NCBI RefSeq assembly: GCF_004217615.1
Contig: NZ_SHLD01000001.1
Location: 2,728,001 to 2,792,000, forward strand
Direction: 5' to 3'
DNA length: 64,000 nucleotides
Origin: Micromonospora kangleipakensis
Lineage (GTDB): Bacteria; Actinomycetota; Actinomycetes; Mycobacteriales; Micromonosporaceae
Made by a program: the position numbers and the translations under genes. The notes beneath the pieces are model-generated. The model had not been told where the DNA came from and did no database searches. It saw only the letters and a list, made by a program, of their open reading frames with translations. Of the stretch, positions 36,585-47,090 are shown piece by piece. Position 1 is the stretch's first letter, and each line of letters opens with the position of its first letter.

Positions 36585-36622
36585 AGCATACCCACTATCG
36601 CGATAGTGTGACGCGCTATATC
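36585..36622 (-). promoter_or_regulatory. Promoter of the DUF4097-padR operon with PadR-type palindrome
   Basis: On the minus strand: GATATAGCG (36622-36614), 8 bp, TATCGCGATA (36605-36596, inside the 16-bp perfect palindrome CACTATCGCGATAGTG, 36608-36593), then -10 TATGCT (36590-36585). The palindrome occupies the -35/-10 spacer, where a repressor would block polymerase. The same two elements in the same order occur at 39567-39604. Confidence 0.7.
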
Positions 36623-36634
36623 TCATCAGGCCGG

Positions 36635-36667
36635 CCCGGGGCGCGCGGGACGGCCGCGCGCCCCGGG
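36635..36667 (-). terminator. Terminator of the asnB-TenA operon
   Basis: Perfect 14-bp stem (36635-36648 with 36654-36667), 5-nt loop, 6 bp past the TenA-like stop codon. Confidence 0.82.
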
Positions 36668-36673
36668 GGGTGG

Positions 36674-37315
36674 TCAGGCGGTCCGGGGCAGGCCGGCGTC
36701 CCAGAGCCGCAGCTCGAACTCCGCGGCCCGGGCGAAGAGCGCGGCGAGCCGCTCCCGCTCGTCCGGTGCGGCGTCCGCGCCGACCGCGTCCGCCCGCTCC
36801 AGGGTCGCCTCCACGATCGGCAGGTACGCGTCGTGCAGCAGCGTGTCGATGAACTTGCGGTAGGTCCGGTCCGGCGAGCCGCGCCGGCGCAGCTCCTTGC
36901 TGAACTCGGCGTGGAACCACATCCGCGGCAGCGTCGCCACCACCACGTCGGCGTACGTGCCGGTGTGCGCGACGGCGGTGATGAAGTCGTCGTACGCGGG
37001 GTCGACGGTCTCGCCGGGCTCGCCCGCCTTGCCGCCGAGCATCCGCAGCACCGCCACGCTCTTGCCGGTCGCCGAGTAGCTGGAGCCGATGGCGATGCCG
37101 GCGAAGTGCGACAGGTCCGCCAGCTCCGGCGCCCGGGCGGCGAGCAGGGCCTGCGCCCGGGCGAAGGTGCCCAGGTGGACGATGTCGGCCCGGATCAGCC
37201 GGGCGAGGTCCGCCTTGGGCAGCGTGCCGTCGCAGATGCCGACCGGTACGGGGTGGGCCAGCAGGGCGTCGAAGCTGGCCTCGCCGGCCGCCCAGAGTTC
37301 CTTGCGAAATGACAT
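36674..37315 (-). CDS. TenA-family protein without the thiaminase Cys
   Basis: 213 residues of the TenA/heme-oxygenase-like all-helical fold: HPVPVGICDGTLPKADL at about 21-37, an Asp in RADIVHL (substrate-binding position) and the late FELRLWDAG with the conserved Glu. The active Cys of thiaminase II lies in an LPCxW motif; here it reads LPRMW, so normal thiamine hydrolysis is unlikely. It follows the asparagine-synthase-like gene by 66 bp in one operon, suggesting a biosynthetic or helper role in amide chemistry. The actual function is not known. Confidence 0.82.
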   Translation of the reverse strand: MSFRKELWAAGEASFDALLAHPVPVGICDGTLPKADLARLIRADIVHLGTFARAQALLAARAPELADLSHFAGIAIGSSYSATGKSVAVLRMLGGKAGEPGETVDPAYDDFITAVAHTGTYADVVVATLPRMWFHAEFSKELRRRGSPDRTYRKFIDTLLHDAYLPIVEATLERADAVGADAAPDERERLAALFARAAEFELRLWDAGLPRTA

Positions 37316-37381
37316 CTCATTCCCTTCACAACGGTACGGGTCGCGACCGGCGCTCGCCCGGCCGGCGGGACGGGTGCGCGG

Positions 37382-39256
<1,875 letters not shown>

Positions 39257-39362
39257 GCGCGTGCTCCCCCTGAGTTCGTTGGGCCGCCCGGGTGACGGCC
39301 CGGACGCCGGACGCCCGGCGGGCGCGGGCCGGCGGGTGGCGTCGCCCGCCGCCGACCGGCTG

Positions 39363-39405
39363 ATCCTCTGGCGCGTCGCTCGAGCCCCGCTCGGCCCGCG
39401 ATCCA
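39363..39405 (-). promoter_or_regulatory. SARP-type promoter of the asnB-TenA operon
   Basis: Minus-strand TGGATCG (39405-39399), CCGAGCG (39394-39388) and TCGAGCG (39383-39377) at 11-bp steps, 8 bp, then -10 GAGGAT (39368-39363). About 105 bp upstream of the ATG. Confidence 0.72.
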
Positions 39406-39451
39406 GGGGGCGCTCCAGCGGGCGTCGACCGGGGCTTCAGGGCCGACTGGC

Positions 39452-39482
39452 ACAGTCGCGACTGTCTCGCGACACTCGCGAC
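39452..39482. repeat. TCGCGAC direct repeats and 14-bp palindrome
   Basis: TCGCGAC occurs at 39456, 39467 and 39476; the first lies within the perfect palindrome ACAGTCGCGACTGT (39452-39465). Located midway between divergent asnB and MFS promoters. Possibly another regulator site; it lacks a correctly placed -10 box on either strand. Confidence 0.5.
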
Positions 39483-39546
39483 CGGTCCGCTGCTGTCGGC
39501 GTTTTCGCAGGTGACGAACGACTTTCGGTCACTCTCTGGAAGCGTC

Positions 39547-39604
39547 TTGACCGGCTCCGCAGTTGCGATATAGCGTGATTGGCCGAGAGAGTTGTATCGC
39601 GATA
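39547..39604 (+). promoter_or_regulatory. MFS-pump promoter with the same PadR-type elements
   Basis: -35 TTGACC (39547-39552), 16 bp, -10 TATAGC (39569-39574). The -10 is embedded in GATATAGCG (39567-39575), and 19 bp further on lies the palindrome TATCGCGATA (39595-39604). The padR promoter has the same two elements 8 bp apart; the difference of 11 bp is one helical turn. This supports control of the pump by the cluster PadR protein. Confidence 0.72.
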
Positions 39605-39624
39605 TCCCCGTCGAAGGAGTCGTC

Positions 39625-41364
39625 ATGACCGACAACAACGCCCAAGCCCGGGTCGGCACGCGGCCCGCGGCGCCGCCCGACCGTCGGCGCTGGATGGTGC
39701 TGGTCATCCTGCTCGTCGCGACCTTCATGGACCTGCTGGACGTGACGATCGTGGCGATCGCCGTGCCGTCGATCCAGCAGGACATCAGCGCCACGTACAC
39801 CGCCGCGCAGTGGGTGCTCGCGGGCTACTCGCTCGCCTTCGCGCTGCTGCTGATCACCGGCGGGCGGCTCGGCGACATCATCGGCCGGAAGCGGATGTTC
39901 CTGCTCGGCATGGCCGGCTTCACGGTCGCGTCGGCGCTCTGCGGGCTGGCCCCCAACCCGGAGCTGCTCATCGCCTCGCGGGTGCTGCAGGGCGCCATGG
40001 CGGCCATGATGGTGCCGCAGGTCATCTCCTCGATCCAGGTGATGTTCTCGCCGAAGGAGCGGGTCGCCGCGTTCAGCGTCTACGGCGGCGTCGCCGGCCT
40101 CGCCACGGTCAGCGGGCCGCTGCTGGGCGGCCTGCTGATCAAGGCGGACATCTTCGACCTCGGCTGGCGGGCGATCTTCCTGATCAACGTTCCGATCGGT
40201 CTCGCCGCGCTCGTCGGCGCGCTGGTGCTGATGAAGGAGCTGCGCACCCCGCACGCGCTGCGGCTGGATCTCACCGGGGTCGGCATCATCACCGTGACCA
40301 TGCTGCTGCTGGTCTACCCGCTCATGCAGGGCCGGGAGAAGGACTGGCCGACCTGGATCTTCGCCATGATGGCCGCCTCCGCGGTCGGCCTGGTGGTCTT
40401 CGCCGCCCACCAGCGGCGGCGGTCCGGCCACGGTGGCTCGCCGCTGGTGCCGATGGAGCTGTTCAAGGAGAAGGCGTTCGTCGGCGGGCTCCTGGTGAAC
40501 CTCGTGTTCTTCGCCGGAATTGTCTCCTTCTTCCTGGTCTTCATCATCTACCTGCAGGCCGGCCTCGACAAGTCGGTGCTCGCCGCCGCGATGGCCAACC
40601 TGCCCTGGTCGGTCGGCATCGCGCTGGCCAGCGGCGCTTCGTTCCAGCTCGCCCCGAAGCTCGGCCGGACCGTGCTGCACATCGGCACCGGTCTGATGAC
40701 CGCGTCGATGGTCGCCATCATCCTGACCATCCAGTTCGTCGGCACCGACGTCTCGGTCTGGCACTTCGTCCCCAGCATGTTCGTCGGCGGCGTCGGCATG
40801 GGGCTGGTCGCCCCGCTGCTGGTGGACGCCGTCATCTCCGGCGTCCCGCACCACGAGGCCGGCTCCGCCTCCGGCGTGCTCAGCGCCGTCCAGCAGGTCG
40901 GCGGCGCGCTGGGCATCGCGCTGATCGGCGTGATCTTTTTCGGGCTCCTCGGCGACCGGGCGCAGGGCGTCGCGGAGGCCAACACCGCGCCGATCCGCGC
41001 GGCGCTGCAGTCCGCCGGCGCACCGGTGGACGCCCAGCGGCAGGCGGTGGACGGCTTCGTCCGCTGCTTCATGGACCGGTCCGCGGAAGAGGACCCGACC
41101 GCCGTCCCGGTGAGTTGCCGGGACACCGACCAGGCGGCGCCGGCGGCGGTCACCCGCGCCTACACCGACGCCGCCACCGACGCCCGCCGGGAGCTGTTCA
41201 GCGACGCGATGAAGCTGACCGCCTGGTACAACGCCGGCGTCTTCCTCCTCGCCTTCCTGCTGGTGTTCGGGCTGCCCCGCCGGATCAACGTGCACGCCGA
41301 GGCCGAGGCCGGCCTCGACGAGGACGCGCCGGCCGAGCCGGTCGACTCCACGCGCGTCCACTAG
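39625..41364 (+). CDS. DHA2-family (14-helix) MFS efflux transporter
   Basis: 579 residues with the drug:H+ antiporter-2 pattern: motif A LITGGRLGDIIGRKRMF, and GPLLGGLLIKAD plus WRAIFLINVPIG in the motif C region; about 14 helices, and a soluble loop near 460-510. It most likely exports the polyketide and gives self-resistance. The ATG at 39625 follows AAGGAG. Regulated apparently by PadR rather than by the SARP element, so export could respond to product. Confidence 0.92.
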   Translation: MTDNNAQARVGTRPAAPPDRRRWMVLVILLVATFMDLLDVTIVAIAVPSIQQDISATYTAAQWVLAGYSLAFALLLITGGRLGDIIGRKRMFLLGMAGFTVASALCGLAPNPELLIASRVLQGAMAAMMVPQVISSIQVMFSPKERVAAFSVYGGVAGLATVSGPLLGGLLIKADIFDLGWRAIFLINVPIGLAALVGALVLMKELRTPHALRLDLTGVGIITVTMLLLVYPLMQGREKDWPTWIFAMMAASAVGLVVFAAHQRRRSGHGGSPLVPMELFKEKAFVGGLLVNLVFFAGIVSFFLVFIIYLQAGLDKSVLAAAMANLPWSVGIALASGASFQLAPKLGRTVLHIGTGLMTASMVAIILTIQFVGTDVSVWHFVPSMFVGGVGMGLVAPLLVDAVISGVPHHEAGSASGVLSAVQQVGGALGIALIGVIFFGLLGDRAQGVAEANTAPIRAALQSAGAPVDAQRQAVDGFVRCFMDRSAEEDPTAVPVSCRDTDQAAPAAVTRAYTDAATDARRELFSDAMKLTAWYNAGVFLLAFLLVFGLPRRINVHAEAEAGLDEDAPAEPVDSTRVH

Positions 41365-41408
41365 GGCCCCCGCCCTCGCCGCCACAGGTGGCGGCCCGTC
41401 CAGACAGG

Positions 41409-41463
41409 CCGGTGTCGGGGGCTGGCGCGCCCCCGCGCGGTCCCCCCGGGCCCCCGACACCGG
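41409..41463 (+). terminator. Hairpin between efflux pump and multicopper oxidase
   Basis: A perfect 14-bp stem (41409-41422 with 41450-41463) encloses 27 bp. It would end or attenuate the pump transcript before the oxidase gene, whose ribosome site lies 18 bp further on. Confidence 0.6.
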
Positions 41464-41495
41464 CCGCCCGCCCCCGCCTATCGGAGAGGACAGCT

Positions 41496-43592
41496 GTGTT
41501 CGAGCCGTCGATCCCCGCGTACGACGACAACTTCAACTACGACTTCCTGGTCGCCCTCGTGCTGCTCGGCTACTGGGCCGCGGTCGCCCGGCGGCTGCAC
41601 CGGCTGCCGCACGCGCGTACCGCCGCGCGGCTGCGCCGGTCGAGCCGGCGACTGGCGCTCGCCGCCGTCGTCGGGGCGCTGCTCGTGCCGGCCCGGCTGG
41701 TCACCTCGCTGGTGCTCTACGGGTACGGCTGGCACTTCGCCGCCGACCGGCTGCTGATCGGCGTACCCCTGGTGGCGCTGCCGGTGCTGGCCACCCTCCT
41801 GGTCACCGTGCCGGCGCTGCGCCGGCTCGGCCGACCGTCGCCGGAGGACGCGGCGGAGGCGGACGCGCCGCCGGCGTCCCCCGCCGCGGCGGCCGCGCCG
41901 CGGGTGTCGTTCCCGGCCCGCGCGGTCGCCGTGGGCGGGCTGGTCTCCTTCGTCATGATCCTCTTCGCGCCGGCCCCGCCGCTGCTGGTGCCGGCGCTCG
42001 TCAGCTACGGCGGCGTGGCCCTGGTCCTGGTGGTGATCTGGCGCCGGCACGCCAACCGGGTGCGTGACGGGGTGGTGCGACCGCTGCCGCGCGGCGCGGC
42101 CCGGGTGCGGCGGGTCGCGGTCGGCACCGCGGCCGTCCTCGTCCTGGTCGGCGGCTACGCCGGCTGGGACTGGCAGACCAGCAAGCTGCCCGACGACTAC
42201 CGCATGACGGAGCAAGCGATGACCTATGGCAAAGGCCCTGGACCGGTGGACCACTCGGCGCACTCGCACGGCGTCGGACTGCCGGACCGCCCGCTGACCC
42301 GGTTCACCGGCCCGGCGGGCAAGCCCGACAAGCGATTCACCCTGATCGCCACGGACGCCAAGTTGACGCTCAGCTCCGGCACCACCGTCGACGCGATCGC
42401 CTTCAACGGCCAGATCCCCGGCCCCGAGCTGCGGGTCCGGCAGGGCGACCTGGTCGAGGTGACACTGGTCAACCGGACCGCGGACACGCCGACCACGGTG
42501 CACTGGCACGGGCTGGACGTGCCCAACGCCGAGGACGGCGTCGCCGGCCTCACTCAGAACGCCGTGCCGCCGGGTGGCAGCCACGTCTACCGGTGGCGCG
42601 CCGAGCAGGTCGGCACGTACTGGTACCACTCGCACCAGGCGTCCTCGACCCAGGTGCGGCGCGGGCTGTTCGGTCCCCTGGTCATCGACCCGGCGCAGCC
42701 GGGCCCCGCCGGGGTGCGCGAGTTCGTGGTCGCCGCGCACGTCTTCGACACCGACAAGGGCGACACCAGCACCCTCAACGCCGCTGACACGCTCCGGCGG
42801 GAGGCGGTCGCCCCCGGCACGCCGGTCCGGATCCGGCTGATCAACGCGGACAACTTCCGCAAGTACTTCACCCTCGCCGGCACGCCGTTCAAGGTCACCG
42901 CGGTCGACGGTGGCGCCGTCAACGCCCCCACCGACCTGTACCGGACCAAGCTCATGCTCGGCGGCGGCGGCCGGTACGACCTCGAGTTCACCATGCCGTC
43001 CGCGCCGGTCCGCCTGACCGACCTGGCGGCGGTCGGCGCCGGCCTGCTGCTCAGCCCGGACGGGCAGGGCGAGCTGGCGCCGCTGACCGACGGGCCGGAG
43101 TTCGACGCGACCCGGTACGGCAGCCCGGCCGCCACCCCGTTCGGGCCGGAGAGCCACTTCGACCGCAGCTTCGACCTGGTGCTCGACAACCGGCCGGGGT
43201 TCTACGACGGCCAGCCCTACTACCTGTGGACCATCAACGGGCACGTCTCGCCGCACGTGCCGATGCTCATGGTGCGGGAGGGCGAACTGGTCAAGGTGAC
43301 CATCAGCAACCGAAGCTTCCTGGAACACCCGATGCACCTGCACGGTCACCACGTCCTGGTGCTGAGCCGCAACGGCCACCGGGCCACCGGCAGCCCGCTC
43401 TGGCTCGACACCGTCACCGTGCTCTCCGGCGAGTCCTACGAGCTGGCCTTCCGGGCCGACAACCCGGGACTGTGGATGGACCACTGCCACAACCTCCAGC
43501 ACGCGGCGATGGGCATGACCATGCACCTCGGCTACGAGGGGATCAGCACCCCGTTCCACGCCGGCCGGGCCACCGGCAACCTCGCCGAGTAG
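41496..43592 (+). CDS. Membrane-anchored multicopper oxidase
   Basis: 698 residues. The first 230 hold about five to six hydrophobic helices (for example 15-32, 52-78, 85-110, 145-185, 205-225). The remainder is a multicopper oxidase with all four copper motifs: HWHG (336-339), HSHQ (378-381), HPMHLHGHH (about 611-619) and HCHNLQHAAMGM (about 662-673, including the axial Met). It should oxidise phenols at the outer face of the membrane and may couple, dimerise or finish the polyketide after export. GTG start with GGAGAGGA. A helical N-terminal domain is unusual for laccases. Confidence 0.9.
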   Translation: MFEPSIPAYDDNFNYDFLVALVLLGYWAAVARRLHRLPHARTAARLRRSSRRLALAAVVGALLVPARLVTSLVLYGYGWHFAADRLLIGVPLVALPVLATLLVTVPALRRLGRPSPEDAAEADAPPASPAAAAAPRVSFPARAVAVGGLVSFVMILFAPAPPLLVPALVSYGGVALVLVVIWRRHANRVRDGVVRPLPRGAARVRRVAVGTAAVLVLVGGYAGWDWQTSKLPDDYRMTEQAMTYGKGPGPVDHSAHSHGVGLPDRPLTRFTGPAGKPDKRFTLIATDAKLTLSSGTTVDAIAFNGQIPGPELRVRQGDLVEVTLVNRTADTPTTVHWHGLDVPNAEDGVAGLTQNAVPPGGSHVYRWRAEQVGTYWYHSHQASSTQVRRGLFGPLVIDPAQPGPAGVREFVVAAHVFDTDKGDTSTLNAADTLRREAVAPGTPVRIRLINADNFRKYFTLAGTPFKVTAVDGGAVNAPTDLYRTKLMLGGGGRYDLEFTMPSAPVRLTDLAAVGAGLLLSPDGQGELAPLTDGPEFDATRYGSPAATPFGPESHFDRSFDLVLDNRPGFYDGQPYYLWTINGHVSPHVPMLMVREGELVKVTISNRSFLEHPMHLHGHHVLVLSRNGHRATGSPLWLDTVTVLSGESYELAFRADNPGLWMDHCHNLQHAAMGMTMHLGYEGISTPFHAGRATGNLAE

Positions 43593-43613
43593 CACCTCCG
43601 GCCCACCCCCCGC

Positions 43614-43657
43614 ACGGCCGCCACCCCCCGTCGACCAGGGCGGGGGGTGGCGGCCGT
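43614..43657 (+). terminator. Strong terminator after the multicopper oxidase
   Basis: Perfect 17-bp stem (43614-43630 with 43641-43657), 10-nt loop, 22 bp after the stop. Confidence 0.88.
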
Positions 43658-43709
43658 CGTGCGTCCGCGCCCCGACCATGACGGCCCGCTCTCCGTCCGG
43701 TGCGGAGCG

Positions 43710-43741
43710 TCGAGCCGGCCTTGAGAGGAACTGGACAGCTC
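43710..43741 (+). promoter_or_regulatory. SARP-type promoter of the CLF-ACP operon
   Basis: TCGAGCC (43710-43716) and TTGAGAG (43721-43727), 11 bp apart, then 8 bp and CAGCTC (43736-43741). The -10 box is the weakest of the set. Start codon 63 bp downstream. Confidence 0.62.
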
Positions 43742-43803
43742 CCGGGTGCACTGGCAGCGGCCCGAGGAGAGGCCCGCGGCCACACAACGGGAAGGTGGTG
43801 CTG

Positions 43804-45039
43804 ATGAGCGCATCGGACGCCGACGTCGGCGCGGTCGTCACCGGCATCGGGGTCACCGCGCCGACCGGCATCGGGATCCACGCGCACTGGCAGTCGGTGC
43901 TGGACGGCAAGACCGGGATCGGCCGGATCACCCGCTTCGACCCGGAGAGCTACCCGGTCCGGTACGCCGGGCAGGTCCCCGGCTTCGCCGCGCGGGAGCG
44001 GGTGCCCGGCCGGTTGATCCCGCAGACGGACCACTGGACGCACCTGGCGCTGGCCGCCGCCGACGACGCCCTGGGCGACGCCGGCGTCGACCCGGCCGGG
44101 CTGCCGGAGTACGAGATGGCGGTGGTCACTTCCAGCTCGTCCGGGGGCACCGAGTTCGGCCAGCACGAGATGGAGCGGCTGTACCGCAACGGCCCGTCCT
44201 GGGTCGGGGCGTACCAGTCGATCGCCTGGTTCTACGCGGCGACCACCGGTCAGGTCTCGATCCGGCACGGCATGCGCGGTCCCTGCGGGGTGATCTGCGC
44301 CGAGCAGGCCGGTGGGCTCGACGCCCTGGGCCAGGCGCGCCGGCTGGCCCGCTCCGGCTACCGGCTGGTGGTCAGCGGCGGCACCGACGCGTCGCTCTGC
44401 CCGTACGGGCTCACCGCGCAGCTCGCCACCGGCCGGCTCTCCACGGTGGACGACCCGACCCTGGCGTACCTGCCCTTCGACGCCGGGGCCAGCGGGTACC
44501 TGCCCGGCGAGGGCGGGGCGATCCTGATCGTGGAGAACGGCCGGCACGCCCGCGAGCGCGGCGCCGGTGAGGGCTACGGCAGCATCCTCGGCTACGCGGC
44601 CGGCTTCGACCCGCCGCCCGGCTCCGGGCGACCCCCGGCGCTGCGCCGGACCATCACCGCCGCGCTGGCCGACGCGCGGCTGGCGCCGGACGACGTCGAC
44701 GTCGTGTTCGCCGACGCCGCCGGCTGCCCGGACCTGGACGCGGCCGAGTCCGCGGCGATCACCGCGGTGTTCGGCCGGCGCGGGGTGCCGGTCACCGCCC
44801 CGAAGACCCTCACCGGCCGGCTGTACGGCGGCGGCGCGCCGCTGGACGTCGCCACCGCGCTGCTCGCGGTCCGGGACGGGGTGGTCCCGCACACCGTCGG
44901 GGTGACCCGCCCCGACCCGGACCTGGACCTGGTCCTAGGTGAGCCCCGGGAGCTGCCGCTGCGGCGGGCCCTGGTGCTGGCCCGGGGCCACGGCGGCTTC
45001 ACCGCCGCCATGGTGGTCGGGACCTCCCGCCGCCGTTGA
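43804..45039 (+). CDS. Type II PKS chain length factor (KSbeta)
   Basis: 411 residues of the ketosynthase fold. The active-site Cys is replaced by Gln168 in ICAEQAGGLDAL, the defining KSbeta/CLF change, and one catalytic His position is altered as well. It sets chain length and decarboxylates malonyl-ACP together with KSalpha. Unlike almost all type II systems it is not next to KSalpha, which is at 56543-57796 on the opposite strand. It heads an operon with ACP, aromatase, SDR and ABM genes. Confidence 0.95.
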   Translation: MSASDADVGAVVTGIGVTAPTGIGIHAHWQSVLDGKTGIGRITRFDPESYPVRYAGQVPGFAARERVPGRLIPQTDHWTHLALAAADDALGDAGVDPAGLPEYEMAVVTSSSSGGTEFGQHEMERLYRNGPSWVGAYQSIAWFYAATTGQVSIRHGMRGPCGVICAEQAGGLDALGQARRLARSGYRLVVSGGTDASLCPYGLTAQLATGRLSTVDDPTLAYLPFDAGASGYLPGEGGAILIVENGRHARERGAGEGYGSILGYAAGFDPPPGSGRPPALRRTITAALADARLAPDDVDVVFADAAGCPDLDAAESAAITAVFGRRGVPVTAPKTLTGRLYGGGAPLDVATALLAVRDGVVPHTVGVTRPDPDLDLVLGEPRELPLRRALVLARGHGGFTAAMVVGTSRRR

Positions 45040-45076
45040 CCGTCACCCACCGATCCACGACGAACGGAGCCGAGCG

Positions 45077-45334
45077 ATGACGAGCTTCACCCTGGACGAC
45101 CTTCGCGAGCTGCTGGGCAGCATCGCCGGGGTCGACGAGTCCACCGACCTGTCCGGCGACATCGCCGACGTGCCGCTGGCCGACCTGGGCTACGACTCAC
45201 TGGCCATGTTGGAGCTGGCCGGCCACGTGCAGCGCCGCTACGGGGTGCCGATCCCGGACGAGGCGGTGGAGCGGATGACCACCCCGCGCAGCACCGTCGA
45301 CTACATCAACGCGCAGTTCGCGACGGTGGGCTGA
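45077..45334 (+). CDS. Type II PKS acyl carrier protein
   Basis: 85 residues; phosphopantetheine Ser41 in LGYDSLAMLE, and the conserved late PSTVDYIN-like segment (TPRSTVDYIN). It carries the growing chain between CLF/KS and tailoring enzymes. The ATG at 45077 is 37 bp after the CLF stop. No phosphopantetheinyl transferase is in the window. Confidence 0.95.
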   Translation: MTSFTLDDLRELLGSIAGVDESTDLSGDIADVPLADLGYDSLAMLELAGHVQRRYGVPIPDEAVERMTTPRSTVDYINAQFATVG

Positions 45335-45335
45335 G

Positions 45336-45806
45336 ATGGCCGGGCACACCGACAACGCGGTGGTCATCGACGCCCCGCTGGAGCTGGTCTGGGAGCTGAC
45401 CAACGACATCGAGTCGTGGCCGCGGCTGTTCAGCGAGTACGCCGAGGCGACCGTGCTGGACCGCCGGCCGGACGGCTCCGTGCTGTTCCGGCTCTCCCTG
45501 CACCCGGACGAGAACGGCAAGGTCTGGTCCTGGGTCTCGGCCCGGGCGGCCGACCGGGAGACCTGGACGGTCCGCTCGCACCGGGTGGAGACCGGGGTCT
45601 TCAAGTACATGTCGCTGTTCTGGGAGTACACGCCGGTCGAGGGCGGGGTGCGGCTGCGCTGGGTGCAGGACTTCGAGATGAAGCCCGGCGCCCCGCTCGA
45701 CGACGCCGGGATGCAGGAGCGGCTCAACCGCAACACCGCCGTCCAGCAGCAGCTGATCAAGGAGAAGGTCGAGGCCGCCGCCCGTCGGGGCGTACCGGTC
45801 AGCTGA
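45336..45806 (+). CDS. SRPBCC aromatase/cyclase (TcmN N-domain / WhiE-ORFVI type)
   Basis: 156 residues of the START/SRPBCC fold: NAVVIDAPLELVWELTNDIESWPRLF and the late RWVQDFEMKPGAPLDD are typical of first-ring aromatase/cyclases acting on long poly-beta-ketones. The single-domain form fits TcmN-like C9-C14 or C7-C12 closure. Starts 1 bp after the ACP stop. Confidence 0.92.
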   Translation: MAGHTDNAVVIDAPLELVWELTNDIESWPRLFSEYAEATVLDRRPDGSVLFRLSLHPDENGKVWSWVSARAADRETWTVRSHRVETGVFKYMSLFWEYTPVEGGVRLRWVQDFEMKPGAPLDDAGMQERLNRNTAVQQQLIKEKVEAAARRGVPVS

Positions 45807-45857
45807 GCGCCCGGCCCGGGCGCACCGGGCGCGGCGAACCGACATGGAGGGACCACG

Positions 45858-46610
45858 ATGGATCTGGAACTGGCCGGAAAGAAGGCACTGGTCACCGGGG
45901 GCACCCGGGGCGTGGGGCGGGGCATCGTCCTGGCCCTGGCCCGGCACGGTGTCGACGTGCTGACCTGCTACCGGCAGGAGGGCGAGGCGGTCACCTCGCT
46001 GGAACGCGAGCTCAAGGAGATCGGCGGCGAGCACCACCTGATCCGCGCCGACCTGGCCGACCCGGAGCAGGTCGGCGCGCTGATGGCCGAGGCGCGCAGC
46101 CGGTTCGGCCGGCTCGACCTGGTGGTCAACAACGCCGGCGCGATCAGCCACGTGCCGTACGAGCAGCTCACCCTGGCCCAGTGGCAGCAGGTGATCGACA
46201 CCAACCTGACCGCGGTGCACCTGGTCACCCAGGCGGCGATCCCGATGATGACGGCCGGCGGCTCGGTGGTGAGCATCGGCTCGAAGTCCTCCGAGGTGGG
46301 CATCCCGCTGCGGGCCCACTACACGGCCACCAAGGCGGCGCTGCGCGGCCTGACCCGCTCGCTGGCGAAGGAGTACGGGGCGAAGGGGCTGCGCTTCAAC
46401 GTGCTCGCCCTCGGGGTCATCCGCACCGAGGCGATGGACGCCATGCCGGCGGAGCAGCGCGCCATGCTGACGAAGCGCTACCAGGACAAGACGGCGCTGG
46501 GCCGGCTCGGCGAGCCGGACGAGGTGGCCGCCGCCGTGCTCTGGCTGGCCAGCGACCTGTCCCGGTACGTCACCGGCGCCACCGTGCACGTCGACGGGGG
46601 GATCTCCTGA
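45858..46610 (+). CDS. Ketoreductase-like short-chain dehydrogenase
   Basis: 250 residues; [10 protein letters not shown] loop, [10 protein letters not shown], catalytic Ser ([10 protein letters not shown]) and intact HYTATKAAL. The intact catalytic set and position directly after ACP and aromatase make it the best candidate for polyketide keto reduction. Coupled (TGATG) to the next ABM gene. Confidence 0.92.
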   Translation: MDLELAGKKALVTGGTRGVGRGIVLALARHGVDVLTCYRQEGEAVTSLERELKEIGGEHHLIRADLADPEQVGALMAEARSRFGRLDLVVNNAGAISHVPYEQLTLAQWQQVIDTNLTAVHLVTQAAIPMMTAGGSVVSIGSKSSEVGIPLRAHYTATKAALRGLTRSLAKEYGAKGLRFNVLALGVIRTEAMDAMPAEQRAMLTKRYQDKTALGRLGEPDEVAAAVLWLASDLSRYVTGATVHVDGGIS

Positions 46611-46957
46611 TGGCCGAGGGACCCTTCCGGGTGATGCTGCGGATGCAGATCAAGCCCGGCATGCAGGAGGAGTTCGAGCGGGTCTGGCTGGAGGTCGGCG
46701 ACTCCGTCACCAGCCACCCGGCGAACCTGGGGCAGTGGCTCTCCCGCGACGAGGAGGAGGGCGTCTACTGGATCGTCAGCGACTGGGTGGACGAGCCCCG
46801 GTTCCGCGAGTTCGAGCACAGCGACCGGCACCTGGAGCATCGGACCAGGCTGCACCCGTACCGCTCGGGCGGCTCGATGACCACCATGCGGGTGGTCGCC
46901 CACCTGCCCGGTGCGGCGAGCGCCGGGAGCCACGGGGAATGGGTCGGCGTCCGGTGA
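46610..46957 (+). CDS. ABM-domain monooxygenase
   Basis: 115 residues of the dimeric ferredoxin-like ABM fold (FRVMLRMQIKPGMQEEFERVW; WLSRDEEEGVYWIVSDW). Likely cofactor-free oxygenation of a ring carbon. Last gene of the CLF operon. Pairs functionally with the homologue at 28457-28759. Confidence 0.88.
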   Translation: MAEGPFRVMLRMQIKPGMQEEFERVWLEVGDSVTSHPANLGQWLSRDEEEGVYWIVSDWVDEPRFREFEHSDRHLEHRTRLHPYRSGGSMTTMRVVAHLPGAASAGSHGEWVGVR

Positions 46958-47090
46958 CGTGCCGGCCGCGCGTCCGGCGTACCGGGGGACCGGGCGCCGG
47001 GCGGGCGGCCGGCCGGGCCGAACGACCGGAGACCGACGGCGGTAATCCCGCGTCCCGCTCGACGCGGGGCACGGACGATCGGAGCGGAAC

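Noticed and set aside
31192..37312. Very long open frames antisense to the transporter, PadR and DUF4097 genes
   Set aside because: They are Arg/Pro/Gly-rich shadow translations caused by GC-rich third positions, with no family motif or ribosome site.
39456..39482. TCGCGAC repeats as a SARP site
   Set aside because: Steps are 11 and then 9 bp, the core differs and no -10 follows at 8 bp on either strand.
39529..43931. Long antisense frames over the efflux pump and multicopper oxidase
   Set aside because: His/Arg/Gln-rich shadow products; the plus-strand genes have full motifs and ribosome sites.
47048..47079. Possible SARP element before the carboxylase operon (TCGACGC, 8 bp, GACGAT)
   Set aside because: Only one acceptable heptamer, and the start site would fall after the ribosome binding site.
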